DNA of 64,000 nucleotides. It comes from Spizellomyces punctatus DAOM BR117. Taxonomy: Eukaryota; Chytridiomycota; Chytridiomycetes; Spizellomycetales; Spizellomycetaceae. The stretch lies in assembly GCF_000182565.1 (NCBI RefSeq), contig NW_015971538.1, positions 1,670,983 through 1,734,982 on the forward strand, read 5' to 3'. Of the stretch, positions 38,090-49,505 are shown in pieces (positions within the stretch are counted from its first letter, which is position 1; each line of letters starts with the position of its first letter). The translations under genes and the position numbers were made by a program. The notes beneath the pieces are model-generated. The model saw only the letters and a program-made list of their open reading frames with translations, ran no database searches and was not told where the DNA came from.

Positions 38090-38298
38090 ATAAGAATAGA
38101 CTGATAGGCCTGCTAAAGTGTCCGAAAGCTTTCAGATGCCCATTTCTACATGTATTTGGAGATGTTGCACATGTTTTTCTCTGAGTGGTCAGAAGCTCTA
38201 CTGTCAAACCTCAATCGGCCGTCTTCACAAGGTGTATGCTTTCATAAATTAAGTATTTCATGCAAGAAAATGTACAAAGCTATCAATCCTATTGCAAC

Positions 38299-41265
38299 TC
38301 AAATGTCCGCGTCCGTATCAAAGATATGCTCATAGTTTGCAATGACAATTTCCAGTATGCGTGTCTGTAACTTAATTTCCATCGGATCAGGAGAAGGATC
38401 AGGAGAGTCCAGGACAGTTGGGCCCCAGACGATGGAGAGGTTAGCTGCAGTCATCCGATTTTGAGATTCATTGAGGGAGACGCTAAGACAATTTGCAATC
38501 AGACATTGAACGCATTGACGGGATGTTGACTGTGCACTCACCGCCATAGGTGTCCGGAGAGTGCCTGTAGCGTTGCGTAATTAGCGTCATGAAGTTGGTT
38601 AACCAGTTCGTGGATGTTTATGAGTCGTAGACGATCATCTTCTATTTCTGTGGTTGCATATCAAGTGTTAACTTTTAATGAGCCATCGGCATCGTCTACG
38701 TTTGGCACAATTCATCAACTTACTGGCAGCCTCAATTAGTTGTCTGTACATGGCTCTGGGGAACAGCGGATCGGGAAGTTCGCGGAAATACAATTTCAAA
38801 GCACTAGTGACGATATGGATATCTGAAGTCCATTCCTCCATGCGTACTGTGTCAGGATCTAATGGATAATATCAATCAGTGGATGCGGACCAACAGGTAG
38901 CTAATATGCCCCACCTTTATTCAGTAGCATTCGCAACTTTTGAACTTGCGCAGTCGAACCAGACATTCGATACAGCCCTTGCACGCCCATGCCATATTGT
39001 TCCACACAGTCGATACATTTTGTTACAACCGCAGGTACCGGGACCCCATCTCGCTCCATTAGAGCAACAAGATCAATTCCAAAAGAGGGCTTTGATTGAA
39101 CTATCGAACTAGCCTCAGCAGACTACATTGCGGCCATCATTGTCAGTGGAAGACAGAATGCCTAAACAAGGTCATGCCCTTGGAAGAAGAGACTCACCAT
39201 GGAATACGGCGTATATTGGTGATCTGATTTCAGCAATTGCTTTGTATTCTGCACATATGCAGCTGCATAGTCTTCAAAATCGCGCTCATTGTTGATGTTC
39301 TCCACCATCTTCACTATTCCAGGCTTCTCACTCTCGAGCGGGCTCAGTGTCGTAGCTTCTTTCATTAATGATGACTCCAACTCTTGAGCATATTTGACGA
39401 GATGATACTGTAACCCTTGATCGCATTCGTCGTTGGTTTCCTTGAGCAACTGTGAAGTGGCATTATTTAGACGGAGAATGCAAGCTTCATAGGCATATAA
39501 GGAACTCACTCGAATGAATCTGGGAAGATGGTTTTGAAAGTATGCACTGCGGATGGTGTTGGTTTGCTGAAGCTGAGTCTTATAAGCCTCGTTTGCTATG
39601 GCTGCTTTAACTCGGGCATCATCCTCATTCTTTTGCAGCTACATAGGGAAACCGAGATGTCAGAATATTGACTTCGTTTAGTTGCTAGTGTCTTATTACC
39701 TTAGCGGGATTTTGCGATTTCCATCGCTGCATGGGATTGGACAACCCCTTCGATGACAAACTCTTGTTTGACATACTTTTATGAAGGCCACTTCCAGCTC
39801 CTCCTACGTAGCGACTGAAGCCATCTCTTTCTAGCTGTTGCTCCCGGTGAAGAATGGCACGTTCCCAATCTTCTGATGTTGCTTCATAACGTGTTTTTGC
39901 CTTCCCAGCATTGTCAGCTGAGCCCGGTCGATACTTTGAACATCAGAAGAGAGGAGCCTACCTTCTCCAAAGCCATTTCCGCCTCTTGAACGGTTTTAGA
40001 GTGTCGATGCCCAGCCTCCTTTAACTACACAGAAGGCACGTTGGAAGTGAATCTTTCAAAGCCTTGTATGATGATAGTTACCTGCTTCCTACTTCGCTCA
40101 GTATTCTTATGTAGCGCCGCAAGCTCTTCAGAAACCTCCGTTATAACCTCGGCAAACTTGACCCTGATCTCACCAACTTGTTCATGAACTTTGGTAAATT
40201 GTCCCCATGCGGTACCAAATGATCTATACAGCAAAAGTACGGTCATACAGGAATCCCAAACGAACCGGAATAGGCATAATAATTACCCTTCCTTTCCCTC
40301 TGATCGACCCGCTGTAGCACCTTGAGCAAGCTTAATCATGCTCTTCCCGTATTCTTCTTCTATAGTCGCTCGTTTTTTCAGAAATGAGACAGCTTCCTTT
40401 GTGCTATGGATGTCCTCTTTGATGCGGTCAAGGAGAAGGTGGAATCCGTTCTAAAGAATTGTACCCGGCATTTTGAATTTGGCATCTTCGCAATTATTTT
40501 GACCTCCTAGTCCCGCCGTACACACCTCAAAATCACAAAGCATCTGTATAACGCCGTCCATATTACTTCCTTGAGCTTCTGCGCCACCGTCGTCTGGTGT
40601 TCCATGAAATGAGGGATTGTCAAACTCTCGCTGTTCCGAGTCAACATGTGGAAGATCCGGCAGATGAGCTGCAGACATTCGCCGACTTGGGGGGTTAATG
40701 TATTCTTAAAAAAAGAATTATGTTAGAAAGTCTCAATAATTCTATATTAATTGGAATGGATCCGTGTCCATTGCCTACAAGAATTTATTCAGTCAACAGC
40801 AACTGCTGACTCACCTCTTCCATCTTCTACTGCCGGAGCGGCTCGATCAACATATTCCTCCTCTCTGACGCTCATACGTGAAACTGTCCTCGATGCTGTG
40901 TAAGGTCTTGGTCCACGCTTTACAGATCCTAACGATCCGGAACTCGCAGTGGTAGGGGGTGAAATGGGCCGAAGCATCATGGACGGCTGATACAAAATGT
41001 AGCAGATTTATTGGAAGAGATTGCCCAAAGCTATCTTCTATGCTACCAGGCTTTGATATATAGGTTCATCACCTCCTGAAGAGATGCGTTGCTGGCAAAA
41101 AGCCTGTCAGGTGCCGCAGCTCGGATGGGGCCTACATTGGTGTAGGATGAAACTGTCGAAATGCGCGTCTTGCATAATCGATCATGCGCCACAGCATTCG
41201 CGCTCCTAAGCCCTTTGGTAGCTCCTTTTCCTCCTCCGATTTACTTACGATCTATGTTGGAACAT
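38299..41265 (-). CDS. F-BAR and RhoGAP domain protein (Rgd1-like)
   Basis: GTPase-activating protein for a Rho-family G protein, targeted to curved membrane by an F-BAR domain. The order fits yeast Rgd1. The N-terminal tail is Ser/Thr-rich. The F-BAR begins at NMDGVIQMLCDFE, then NGFHLLLDRIKED and KKRATIEEEYGKSMIKLAQ, and continues with SFGTAWGQFTKVHEQVGE. After the linker, the RhoGAP has the catalytic arginine in VQGLYRMSGS, KCIDCVEQYG before it, and RMTAANLSIVWGPTVLDS near the end. The stop is at 38299. About ten introns are needed. The most likely start, ATG at 41265-41263, gives MFQHRS and a 43-nt intron (GTAAGT...CTTAG); it overlaps the plus-strand start of the TPGS1 gene by two bases, so the first exon is uncertain. 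Confidence 0.88.
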
Positions 41266-42437
41266 GACTGGAGGATTCGACGCTCGCCAGGTAGAAGATT
41301 CTGCAAGAGAATATCTAGGTGAGTTGTGGGGATTCTGGCTTTACAAAGTCCTGTGCGCTCATCATTGCACAGAACGGCATAACATTTCCGTCTACCTGGA
41401 GGTGATTATTGCGTGATGTTTTCCACTACTTGACAAAGTGTGTATTAAACGAGACTATCAGGACGCGGTATGTCGTCTACTAGATGATCGGCCCGAGAAA
41501 CCGGCGAAATTTCTTTCAGAATAGTGAGTAGGTAACATGGTTGGCTACAGTGATGGCGGATCTGGCAGCAGCTCTGAGACTTCACGAAAAGTTTCGATAG
41601 TGTTCTCCGCGGTACAAATACGCTGCTCCGAGAATATGAGTATGTAAAGGCAACCCCGCAAAATAGACTCTCATTTGTAGATCGGTTTGGTGAAGTTTTA
41701 AAAGGAAGGAATGGTAGGTTGATTACGTTCATGATGTTTTCCAAATGTGAGCTAATGCAAAAATCCATGTGCAGCATCATATACGGCGACAGAGTATCAT
41801 CATCTTGTCGAACTTATATGCCCTGATTTCCCCTACGATGTTATCGCTCGCGCAATGGATATCGCGGAATGTCGCGGAAAGGTTTCAGTGACTTATGATG
41901 ACAATGGGTTGGCCAAACCAAAGCTGCCAGGTTCAATGTTCATACCCTGCCTGCGAATATGTTTTTCCTACCTCGGTAAGGCAACGATGATACACCGTTC
42001 CTCTTGCTATCCAACTGATCACCCCTTCACAGAGTTTTTTGAGCTCTCTCATCATGCCCTTCGTGAAGGATTCGCAAAAGCGTACTCACAGACTTGTAAT
42101 TCAGAGCTGCAAGCTGGATGCACGGCCCCAGAAGAATCAGGAGATGAAAAGGAGATTACAAAAACAGTATCAGAAACACTGTCGAACGCAATCAATAAAT
42201 TGCAAACTGATGGGTAAAGCAAGTGCTAACATCCACATTAATGATTTCCCCAAACTGACACCCTCTTTGCGTAACAGATTGTTCATCCCACCCGAACCAG
42301 CAATTGAGAGGGCCATACGCGCGGCGTGCAAACACATACACGAGACACCGATGTCATTTCCAGACGTGTACCAGTCGTTCTTGACCGAAATACTCAAGGC
42401 AGTAGAAGATCCTAGGACTGCTAGGAGTAGTTACTGA
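41264..42437 (+). CDS. TPGS1: TPGS1-like tubulin polyglutamylase complex subunit
   Basis: Resembles TPGS1, the non-catalytic subunit that anchors the TTLL1 polyglutamylase complex to basal bodies and axonemes. From the start MTGGFDARQVEDSAREYL an intron leads to DYQDAVCRLLDDRPEKPAKF, matching the RIIa-like N-terminus of TPGS1. Later exons give TATEYHHLVELICPDFPYDV, RAMDIAECRGKVSV, GSMFIPCLRICFSYLEFFEL and LFIPPEPAIERAIRAACKHI, then MSFPDVYQSFLTEILKAVED. The last two junctions (GTAAGG...TTCACAG and GTAAAG...GTAACAG) keep frame. The middle, about 41515-41775, is not resolved. It is divergent from the F-BAR/RhoGAP gene and convergent with carboxypeptidase S, 72 bp apart. Its presence suggests a motile flagellum. 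Confidence 0.75.
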
Positions 42438-42509
42438 CCGCAAAAAGAGAGACTTTCTACTATGAAAGATAGTCCTTCTACTGAACCATCCTATGTATCT
42501 AGCTTAATA

Positions 42510-44567
42510 TTACTGCGACTGTCTGCCCATTTGATCCGCGTTTAATATCAAAGCGACAAAAAAATTGATCATGCCATCTAATACGTGCATAAGAAGGGTT
42601 TAGAATGAGCATTTGTTATCCTGAAGAATCAAACATACCGTAATCTTTTAATGAAATACGCTCATTCACTCCATGGATCCTGTCCGGATCACCGGGATAC
42701 ATCACCACTGGCTGAAACCTGAAAATATTTGCGGACATTGACTTGTACGCCGTTGAGTCTGTCGCGCCCATAAGCAACGATGGTGCAACTAGTATGTCTG
42801 TCGAACTAGAGTTGGTCCCATGGTTGAATGCAAACACATGACGAATTGTGCCCTCCAGTAGCTTATAAGCACGAGAGCGCGGTGAAGAAATAGAACTAGG
42901 CTCGGTATTGCGACCACCAAGGCTCAATGAGATGGTCACAGGGGCATCGTCCGAGCCATCACGAGGGTCATCCGCATTCGCAGTCTCATTGACAATTTGT
43001 GCGCCAATCGCCTTCGCAATAAATTCCTGTACTCCGCGGATGGATTCTCCGGGCCGTATGCGGACGTTAATGTTAGCCGAGGCGTCCCGAGGGAGCACAT
43101 TGGCGGCAACGCCTCCATTGAAGGTTGTTGTGGCTGTGAAAACGAAAGTTGGGTCACCAAATCATTGAAGAATGGCGGTAATAAAGCTATTATTACCCCA
43201 GGTTGTCCTTGTCATCGCGGCAAATCCCGGAGCCACGGCAGGTGGTAGAAGACCTAGAATGTATTCAAAGATCCGTATATTGCCAAGGATTGTACGCATC
43301 AACATCGATGGATGTTCGGGTGCTATGGTTGATAGAAGGTGAGCTACAGGGCCCTCACTGAAAGTTGTAATTGCACGAGTCTTTGCAAGGCGGGCAATCG
43401 CGTCCGAAAGAGTATGGATGGCATTCTGTCCAAAAGGCATTGAAGCGTGACCTCCTACACTTCTCGTTCTTTCCGACCAGCATTAGCAAGCTCGCTCTGA
43501 GATCCCTGCTCCTATAAGATCATACCTGATGGTGAAGTCTGCAACACCTTTTTCTGCTATTCCAATCCAGGCTATGTATAGAGACAGTGTCAAGGGTCTA
43601 TTGGATTGCTGAGAATTTTCTTTCGCTCCACACCTATCGGCACATTGATCCCCGGAAACATGCCATGGGAGATTGGTAGGCCTTCATCAATGATAAACTC
43701 AAATCGCAATCCTCTTTTCTCCAAGATCTCTGCTATACGCGCTGCACCTGCAAATGTTACACTATATTAACAATTTGCACGACGCACCGTTGGAATTCAG
43801 CTTCACGCCACCTTCTTTGCCCGATACTTCCCTAAGACAATCGTACACAACATGTAAGCAGCGATATGCGGATGAGCTGCTCTTGTTTTACTTTACTTAC
43901 TCATCATGTCCAAAAGCTAAGTAGATAGTTCTTCTGGGTTGATACCGCGCCTTCAGCAGCGCGTCCACGGATTCCAATTGCGCCATCAGCATTCCTTTCA
44001 TATCTAGAGTGCCGCGGCCTGCATAAGATGTCAGCTCGACACTCTGGTATCGCGTACTGTGATAGCGCGCGCACCATGGATGTATCCATTGTTGATTTCC
44101 CCTCCAAAAGGAGGGAAGTCCCAGCGCTCCGGGTCACCTACTGGAACGACATCTTGATGGGCGAGAAAGAGAATTGGCAGATTGCTATCATCTACAGGTT
44201 CGGAGCCTTGCCACTTCAGTAGCAGGCTCAACTCATTGACTATGTCCCACTCCAACTTTTCAAGCACCAGCGGAAACTCCTCCTGCAACATAGATCTAAA
44301 GCGCAGGAAGGTTCTGCGCTCTTCTTCCGTTGCGTTCAGTTTTGAAACAGTCGGAATCCGAATGGCAGACGCAAAGCGTGCGTGAGCTGCTGTGTGGTTA
44401 ACATTGGAGACTACCGAGTCGAGCGCAATCGGCGGGGCGAGGGAAGGTGACTGACGCGTGGACAGTGTCGAGGTAGAATAGATCAAGTACCCAACGATGG
44501 AGAAGAAGGGTACTATTATGAACGATAGTATCCTTGTAGAACAGCACGATATCCGACTGCTCGCCAT
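42510..44567 (-). CDS. CPS1: vacuolar carboxypeptidase S (M20 zinc peptidase, Cps1-like)
   Basis: Zinc exopeptidase of the M20 family; yeast Cps1 is a type II membrane protein delivered to the vacuole, where it releases C-terminal residues of small peptides. The ATG at 44567 gives a short basic tail and a signal anchor (ILSFIIVPFFSIVGYLIYS). The metal-binding LFLAHQDVVPVGD and, across an intron, HGRGTLDMKGMLMAQLESVD and IYLAFGHDE are the M20 active-site motifs. The C-terminal part has VIRIRPGES-like strands (ANINVRIRPGESI), and HGVNERISLKDY joins through GTATGT...TATTAG to DGMINFFVALILNADQM, ending TAA 42512-42510. A further upstream ATG at 44735 (56 more residues) is possible. The call is strong, though not all of about eight introns were placed. 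Confidence 0.9.
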
Positions 44568-45555
44568 CACGTCTGCTGTGTTCCTCTGCCGATGAACGCG
44601 TGTGAAAGTTTCGCTTTTCAATCCATGCGACATCCACAGCGGGAGGGTTACATAATGCCTGATCGACATAGAATTTTCAGCAACTGTGCCGCCTGCAGGT
44701 AATCCAACAGTCATCTCTTGGCTCAAGACCTGCACATCCTCCAGTATGTGCCAATACTTCTTTTCTTCCCAACTACTTGGCTATACTGTTTTTTAGAGCG
44801 ACCAGTCTTCATCTAAACTGATCCACTCATCAAGGTCTTCCTATGGTCGTTGACCAGATCCTTTCCTCATAACTAAGACAGTAGAGAATCTACCTTTACC
44901 CGTCCAAGTAGTGGGCCAGGTTTTCAAAAACCTAGCAATCATAATATCACCTGGTCTTTAACAATGGTCTTTCCCGTTTCAAACCTAGCAATCATAATAT
45001 CACCTGGTCGAACCTTGACAATGGTCTTTCCGGAGTTAAAGACCATTGTGAAGGTTCGACCAGGCGATATTACGATTGTTAGGCTTGAAAAGCTGGCATG
45101 CTGCTGGAATCCTCTCTACGGCTGGCAGAAGGGACAATCTCTGTGGACGTGCCAAAACTGCAATTCAGAGGTCGCTCATCCTTTGTGTGTGCAATATATT
45201 TAGTCTGATGCGATACTGCTCGACACAGTCTTCACAGTTTACCCATTTTGACAGTTGAGGCAAGCCACGCACGTGAACACTGCACGTGCGCCACAGCCTT
45301 TGGATTGGCTGCAGGCCTCTCCTTTCAAAAATCCTCGTTGGACAGCAACGCGCAGCTCTCCTTTCAACTAGGTTACCATTCGGGAATTTTTTGGTCTGTG
45401 GGATTGAGTGCAATTTGGCATCGTCTGGTTGAAGGGGCGACGAAAAGATTGGGAAAGAGGACAAAACGAATTGGAACTACGGTCATAACTTTGTGAACCA
45501 CAGTCACTCGTAGCCAAATACCCATATTTCCCCACACAACGCATCACAAGTCACA
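44568..45555. other. intergenic region between CPS1 and eIF4E with inverted and direct repeats
   Basis: Nearly 1 kb between divergent genes. It contains the repeat cluster at 44921-45090, annotated separately. The small plus-strand frame crossing the repeats (44964-45203) is not supported as a gene. Promoters for both genes must lie here. Confidence 0.5.
44921..45090. repeat. 53-bp-arm inverted repeat with an adjacent direct copy
   Basis: The left arm (44977-45029) and right arm (45038-45090) are complementary over about 53 bp with a handful of mismatches; the loop is 8 nt (CCGGAGTT). A third, direct copy of the left-arm sequence starts at 44931 (CCTAGCAATCATAATATCAC...) and is missing a few bases. 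Read rightward, the right arm can encode KTIVKVRPGDITIVRLE; the reverse complement of the left arm encodes the related KTIVKVRPGDIMIARFE. This suggests the copies came from duplication of a once-coding piece. No terminal target duplication was seen. Confidence 0.85.
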
Positions 45556-46648
45556 ATGGCAACAACAGCCGCCTCCCTATCCGCTACAGACGACTCCTTC
45601 CAAAATGGCGCTCCACACCCGTCTAATCACAACCCAATAGCAGAGTCAGACACACCACGCACTTCATCTCCCGAACCCGATCAGGTCTCTGACGACGAGT
45701 CCAGTTCATTCAAAACAATCTTTGACGATCCGAAGAACTTCAATGCAAAGCATCCTCTCCAAAACAGATGGACAATGTGGTTCGATAATCCTGGCAAGAG
45801 GACGAACCAGCATAACTGGTCGAATAATTTGAAGAATTTGATCACAGTCGATACCGTTGAAGATTTTTGGGGGTGAGCGTCAGCTATTCTTGAACGGCGG
45901 TATTTAGCCGATTCACTCTAATCTTGTTGACTGTTAGTGTCTACAACAATGTCGTCAAGGCCTCGCAACTGACTCACGGCTCAAATTATCACATATTCAA
46001 AGAAGGCGTTCAACCCATGTGGGAAGACCCTCACAATGCAAACGGCGGGAAGTGGGTAGTGCAATTACCAAAGAGTAAGCGCAGCGAGTTGGATCAAATG
46101 TGGCTGTTTTCGGTAAGTCCTTCTATCTCGCTGTAATCTGGCGAATGGAGCTTAGTCGCGCGAAGGATGTGATGCCATGCTTGTCCAACTGCTGTCGGAA
46201 CATCTAATGTCGAAAAAATGGCGGCATATTAATGCCTTGACGCATGATGGAGGAGTTATGAAGTGCGTGATCCTCGAATGTGTAAATGGTGGACTGATCA
46301 TATATTCTCCCCCGCTTTTTATGCAGGTCCTAGCAGCCATAGGGGAAACGTTCCCTGATAGCGACGAAATATGCGGCATTGTCGTATCTATTCGCAAACA
46401 ACAGGACCGCCTTTCACTCTGGACGAAATCCGCTCTTGACGAAGACAAATGCAGAGCCTCTGGTCAACATTGGAAGGGAGTCTTGGGTTTGGGAGATGGC
46501 GAGAAGATTGGATATCAAGCACATTCGGATGCATTGAGAAAAAATTCCAGGTGAGTCAACAGACCAATGTTCGATACAACGAGATCGCAAGACATGTGCT
46601 AATAGCTTTTCCCACAGCTTCTCGAACCAGGACATGTATACAGTATAA
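45556..46648 (+). CDS. CDC33: translation initiation factor eIF4E (mRNA cap-binding protein)
   Basis: Binds the 7-methylguanosine cap and recruits eIF4G. Four exons (45556-45872, 45938-46112, 46327-46550, 46618-46648) join in frame to 248 aa. After an acidic, Ser-rich N-terminal extension of about 65 residues come the core motifs KHPLQNRWTMWFDNPG, VDTVEDFWGVYNNV, GVQPMWEDPHNANGGKWVVQ (the Trp-Glu cap-binding pair) and LDQMWLFS|VLAAIGE, then GDEICG-like SDEICGIVVSIR. The second intron (46113-46326) is 214 nt, much longer than others here; its last 171 nt are open and in frame with the next exon, so an alternative acceptor at 46155 (43-nt intron) would insert 57 residues into the cap-binding core. 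Family similarity favours the long intron. Confidence 0.95.
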
Positions 46649-47125
46649 AGCGATAGCTGGGATATACTCAGGTTACCGCGTCCAGATTTTCATCTTCTTG
46701 TACCGCGACCTGTATCCATGAACCAACGATCCATCAAAGATGTAATCTGCCGCTTCACTGTTGGCATTTGCTTCCCTTTCTATTTTCTTCGTCCTCTGCG
46801 AGGGGTTTTGTCATGGGTGAATGGTTGCAAATGTTGGCTGAGAGAAACACGTAGCTTATTTTATTGGGCTGATGGGGGTAGGTGGGCACTTGAGGGATGG
46901 GGGTAGTATGCGTGGCACTTTCTTTTACTTTCTTTTTTTATTCGTTGCGCTGTGTGGGATATAGCATTGTGTGTACGTTATTTCTTGTATGAGAACAGAA
47001 AAATCTCTCATGATTGTGCTGACATAATTGACTTTTAATATTTGCGGCGTCAAAGCGCGAGCCTTCTCGTCGTGTTCATTGCACCTACGAAAATCAACGT
47101 GCCCTGTGTGTGCACCGTCAAGACA
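46649..47125. other. intergenic region
   Basis: About 480 bp between two plus-strand genes, T-rich, with no coding pattern. It should contain the eIF4E 3' UTR and the next promoter. Confidence 0.45.
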
Positions 47126-47530
47126 ATGGCCTCTATTCGCGCGACGGTGCGCACCTTTTTTTCCCCTGTCTTGTCCCTATATAGCACCCTACGGAACCTC
47201 ACCCTTACCTATGGCCCTGCCTGGCTTGTCGTCTCCCAGATCCACTCCTGGATCCATTTTCTCCTCCTCTACCTGTACCTCCACACTACAAACACCGACG
47301 TAGTCTCTCTAGTGCAGTACTACAACTTCGGACCCGAAATGGAACGCGTTGCCGCGACTAGCGGGCATTTCGCGCTGGCTGTACTGGGAAATCGGGTACT
47401 CAGTCCAGTGAGGCTTGTACTGAATTTGTTGATCATGCCCTTTGTGGCGCCAAAGATGAATGAACTTTTGGGACGATGGAGAGTATGGGTGAAGCGGCGG
47501 TGGGGGAGTCGCAAAAAAGTAGAGGTGTGA
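47126..47530 (+). CDS. small membrane protein, DUF1279/FAM210-like
   Basis: Single exon of 134 aa starting at MASIRATVRTFFSPVLSLYS. The order LRNLTLTYGPAWLVVSQIHS, then a hydrophobic segment (FLLLYLYLHT), then TDVVSLVQYYNF, a small-residue helix (ATSGHFALAVLGNRVLSPVRLVL) and a basic tail resembles the DUF1279 domain of FAM210 proteins, which in animals act in mitochondrial translation. The Tyr-Gly start of the domain and the Leu-Ser-Pro-x-Arg segment are the best matches. The basic N-terminus could serve mitochondrial import. Gene assignment by motif only; two or so hydrophobic segments are seen. Upstream ATG codons in other contexts (47042) would extend it, but give a less natural N-terminus. 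Confidence 0.6.
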   Translation: MASIRATVRTFFSPVLSLYSTLRNLTLTYGPAWLVVSQIHSWIHFLLLYLYLHTTNTDVVSLVQYYNFGPEMERVAATSGHFALAVLGNRVLSPVRLVLNLLIMPFVAPKMNELLGRWRVWVKRRWGSRKKVEV

Positions 47531-47827
47531 GAGTCGTCAATAGAGTACATATTAGCGTCGTTGCTTGTCGGTTGCTATGTCCGGTTGCTATGACCGAAAG
47601 CATGTCAAATCACCTCATCCAATGGAACGGCCTGCAACTCATTCGATTTTGGTTGCGCAATCATTAAATCCAAATATGGACATATCAGCACGTGCTCCAG
47701 ATGGAGATCTTTTTTGATGTCGTTGGGTTCTTGGGGCGAGGCTTCCCAAAAAAAAATATACAAAAATACCCACGGTCGTGGTTATTCCCCAGTTTACATT
47801 TGCAAGTACATCACAGAAAACGACAAG
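47531..47827. promoter_or_regulatory. intergenic region, SER3 promoter
   Basis: About 300 bp between two plus-strand genes. An A-rich tract (47748-47766) precedes the phosphoglycerate dehydrogenase start. No protein-like frame was seen. Confidence 0.4.
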
Positions 47828-49311
47828 ATGACCTCGCCTTCAAAGACCGTGTCGAAGTCGACTGCACCAAAGGTTCTCAAGCCATTCAACAATGGAGAAA
47901 TCAAGATATTGTTGTTGGAAGGTGTGTATGTGGATGCCACATGTTTCTGGTGTAGTGGTGCAGTCGTTGATGTATGCGACTTTAGGTGTGAACAAGACGG
48001 GTATCAACATTTTGCAAAATGCTGGCTATCAGGTCGAAACGCATGCGAAAGCACTTTCGCCTGAAGTTTTGAAAGAGAAAATCCGAGACGTTCACGCCAT
48101 TGGTATTCGGTAGGCGCTTGTGACGTGATATGCATACCCTCCTGCGTGAAAAGAGAAGGCTAATATGTATGCACCTCAGTTCCAAAACCCAACTGACAGC
48201 CGAAATTCTTGGTGAAGCGAAGAAGCTGCTTGCTATTGGCTGTTTCTGTATTGGCACCAACCAAGTCGACCTCGACTACGCCGCCGCCCACGGTATCGCC
48301 GTGTTCAACTCTCCCTTTTCCAATTCACGCAGTGTAGCTGAGCTCATGATTGCCGAGATAATTGCTCTCTCCCGACAATTGGGAGACAGAAACAAGGAGC
48401 TTCACAACGGGGTTTGGAACAAGACCTCCAAGAACTGCAATGAGATTCGGGGCAAGACGTTGGGTATTGTAGGATATGGACATATTGGTGCACAGTTGTC
48501 GGTTTTGGCTGATGCCATGGGCATGTCGGTCATATTCTACGATGTGCTACAAATCATGCCTCTGGGTACAGCCCGTCCAGTGCCAACACTAGACGATCTG
48601 CTCTCAACGGCCGACTATGTCTCGCTTCACGTCCCCGAAACCGATGACACCAAGAACATGATCGGTGCTCGCGAATTGAGTCTGATGAAGCCGGGATCTT
48701 ACCTCCTTCAAGCGTCCCGTGGAACCGTTGTGGATATCCCTGCTTTGGCAACTGCTCTTCGTAACGGTCATTTAGGCGGTGCTGCTGTGGACGTGTACCC
48801 CGTCGAACCCTTTGCCAACGGTCCAAACTTTGAAAGCGAGTTGAAGGGCTGTCCCAACACGATTTTATCCCCTCATATTGGTGGGTCAACTGAGGAGGCA
48901 CAATCCTCCATTGGTGTCGAGGTTGGATCAGCATTGGTGCGGTACATCAACAACGGAACAACACTGGGAGCCGTCAACTTCCCCGAGTGCGATGTAAGAC
49001 AACCAGCTGCAGAGAGTAAGACGGTTCGTGTTTTGAATGTTCACCACAATGTCCCTGGTGTCCTTAAGGTACGAGATACTCCACGCATTCGAATGGACCA
49101 TGTATCCCCATCATGCTAACTTGAGTTACTTGAAAAGCAAATCAACAAAATCCTATCTGAGTTCAACATCGAAAAGCAAATCTGCGATTCCCGCGGTCCG
49201 ATTGCGTACCTTATGGCTGATCTCAATGTTGAAGATGAAAAGGATTACCACAGAATTTATGAACGGATTGAGACCATTTCCCAGAACATCAGAACGAGAT
49301 TGCTGTACTAG
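47828..49311 (+). CDS. SER3: D-3-phosphoglycerate dehydrogenase
   Basis: First enzyme of serine synthesis from glycolysis: oxidises 3-phosphoglycerate to 3-phosphohydroxypyruvate with NAD. Four exons (47828-47921, 47986-48109, 48180-49068, 49138-49311) join in frame to 426 aa. It shows KILLLEGVNKTG at the N-terminus, the NAD-binding Rossmann motif GKTLGIVGYGHIGAQ, RGTVVDIPALATALRNGHL, the GAAVDVYPVEP strand and the catalytic His in LSPHIGGSTEEAQ. The C-terminus (VRVLNVHHNVPGVLKQINKI) is a regulatory ACT domain, so serine feedback inhibition is expected, as in yeast Ser3/Ser33. Very secure. Confidence 0.97.
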
Positions 49312-49505
49312 TCTCAATTGATGACCTTTTTTTTTCTTGTGTATTTTATTGTGATAGATGTTCGTTGTATTCTCGTGGATGATGGGTTTGATAAATAAAG
49401 ACCTTTGAACTAGATTTCTGTCCAGCTCTGATAAGAAAATTGTGGCAGGCACACCTATGTAAAGCTCATCTACATTACACCCCATGTCAGCCGCTTTCCC
49501 CACGC

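Noticed and set aside
44964-45203. 79-codon frame across the inverted repeat
   Set aside because: It is explained by the repeat arms and has no start context, domain or continuation.
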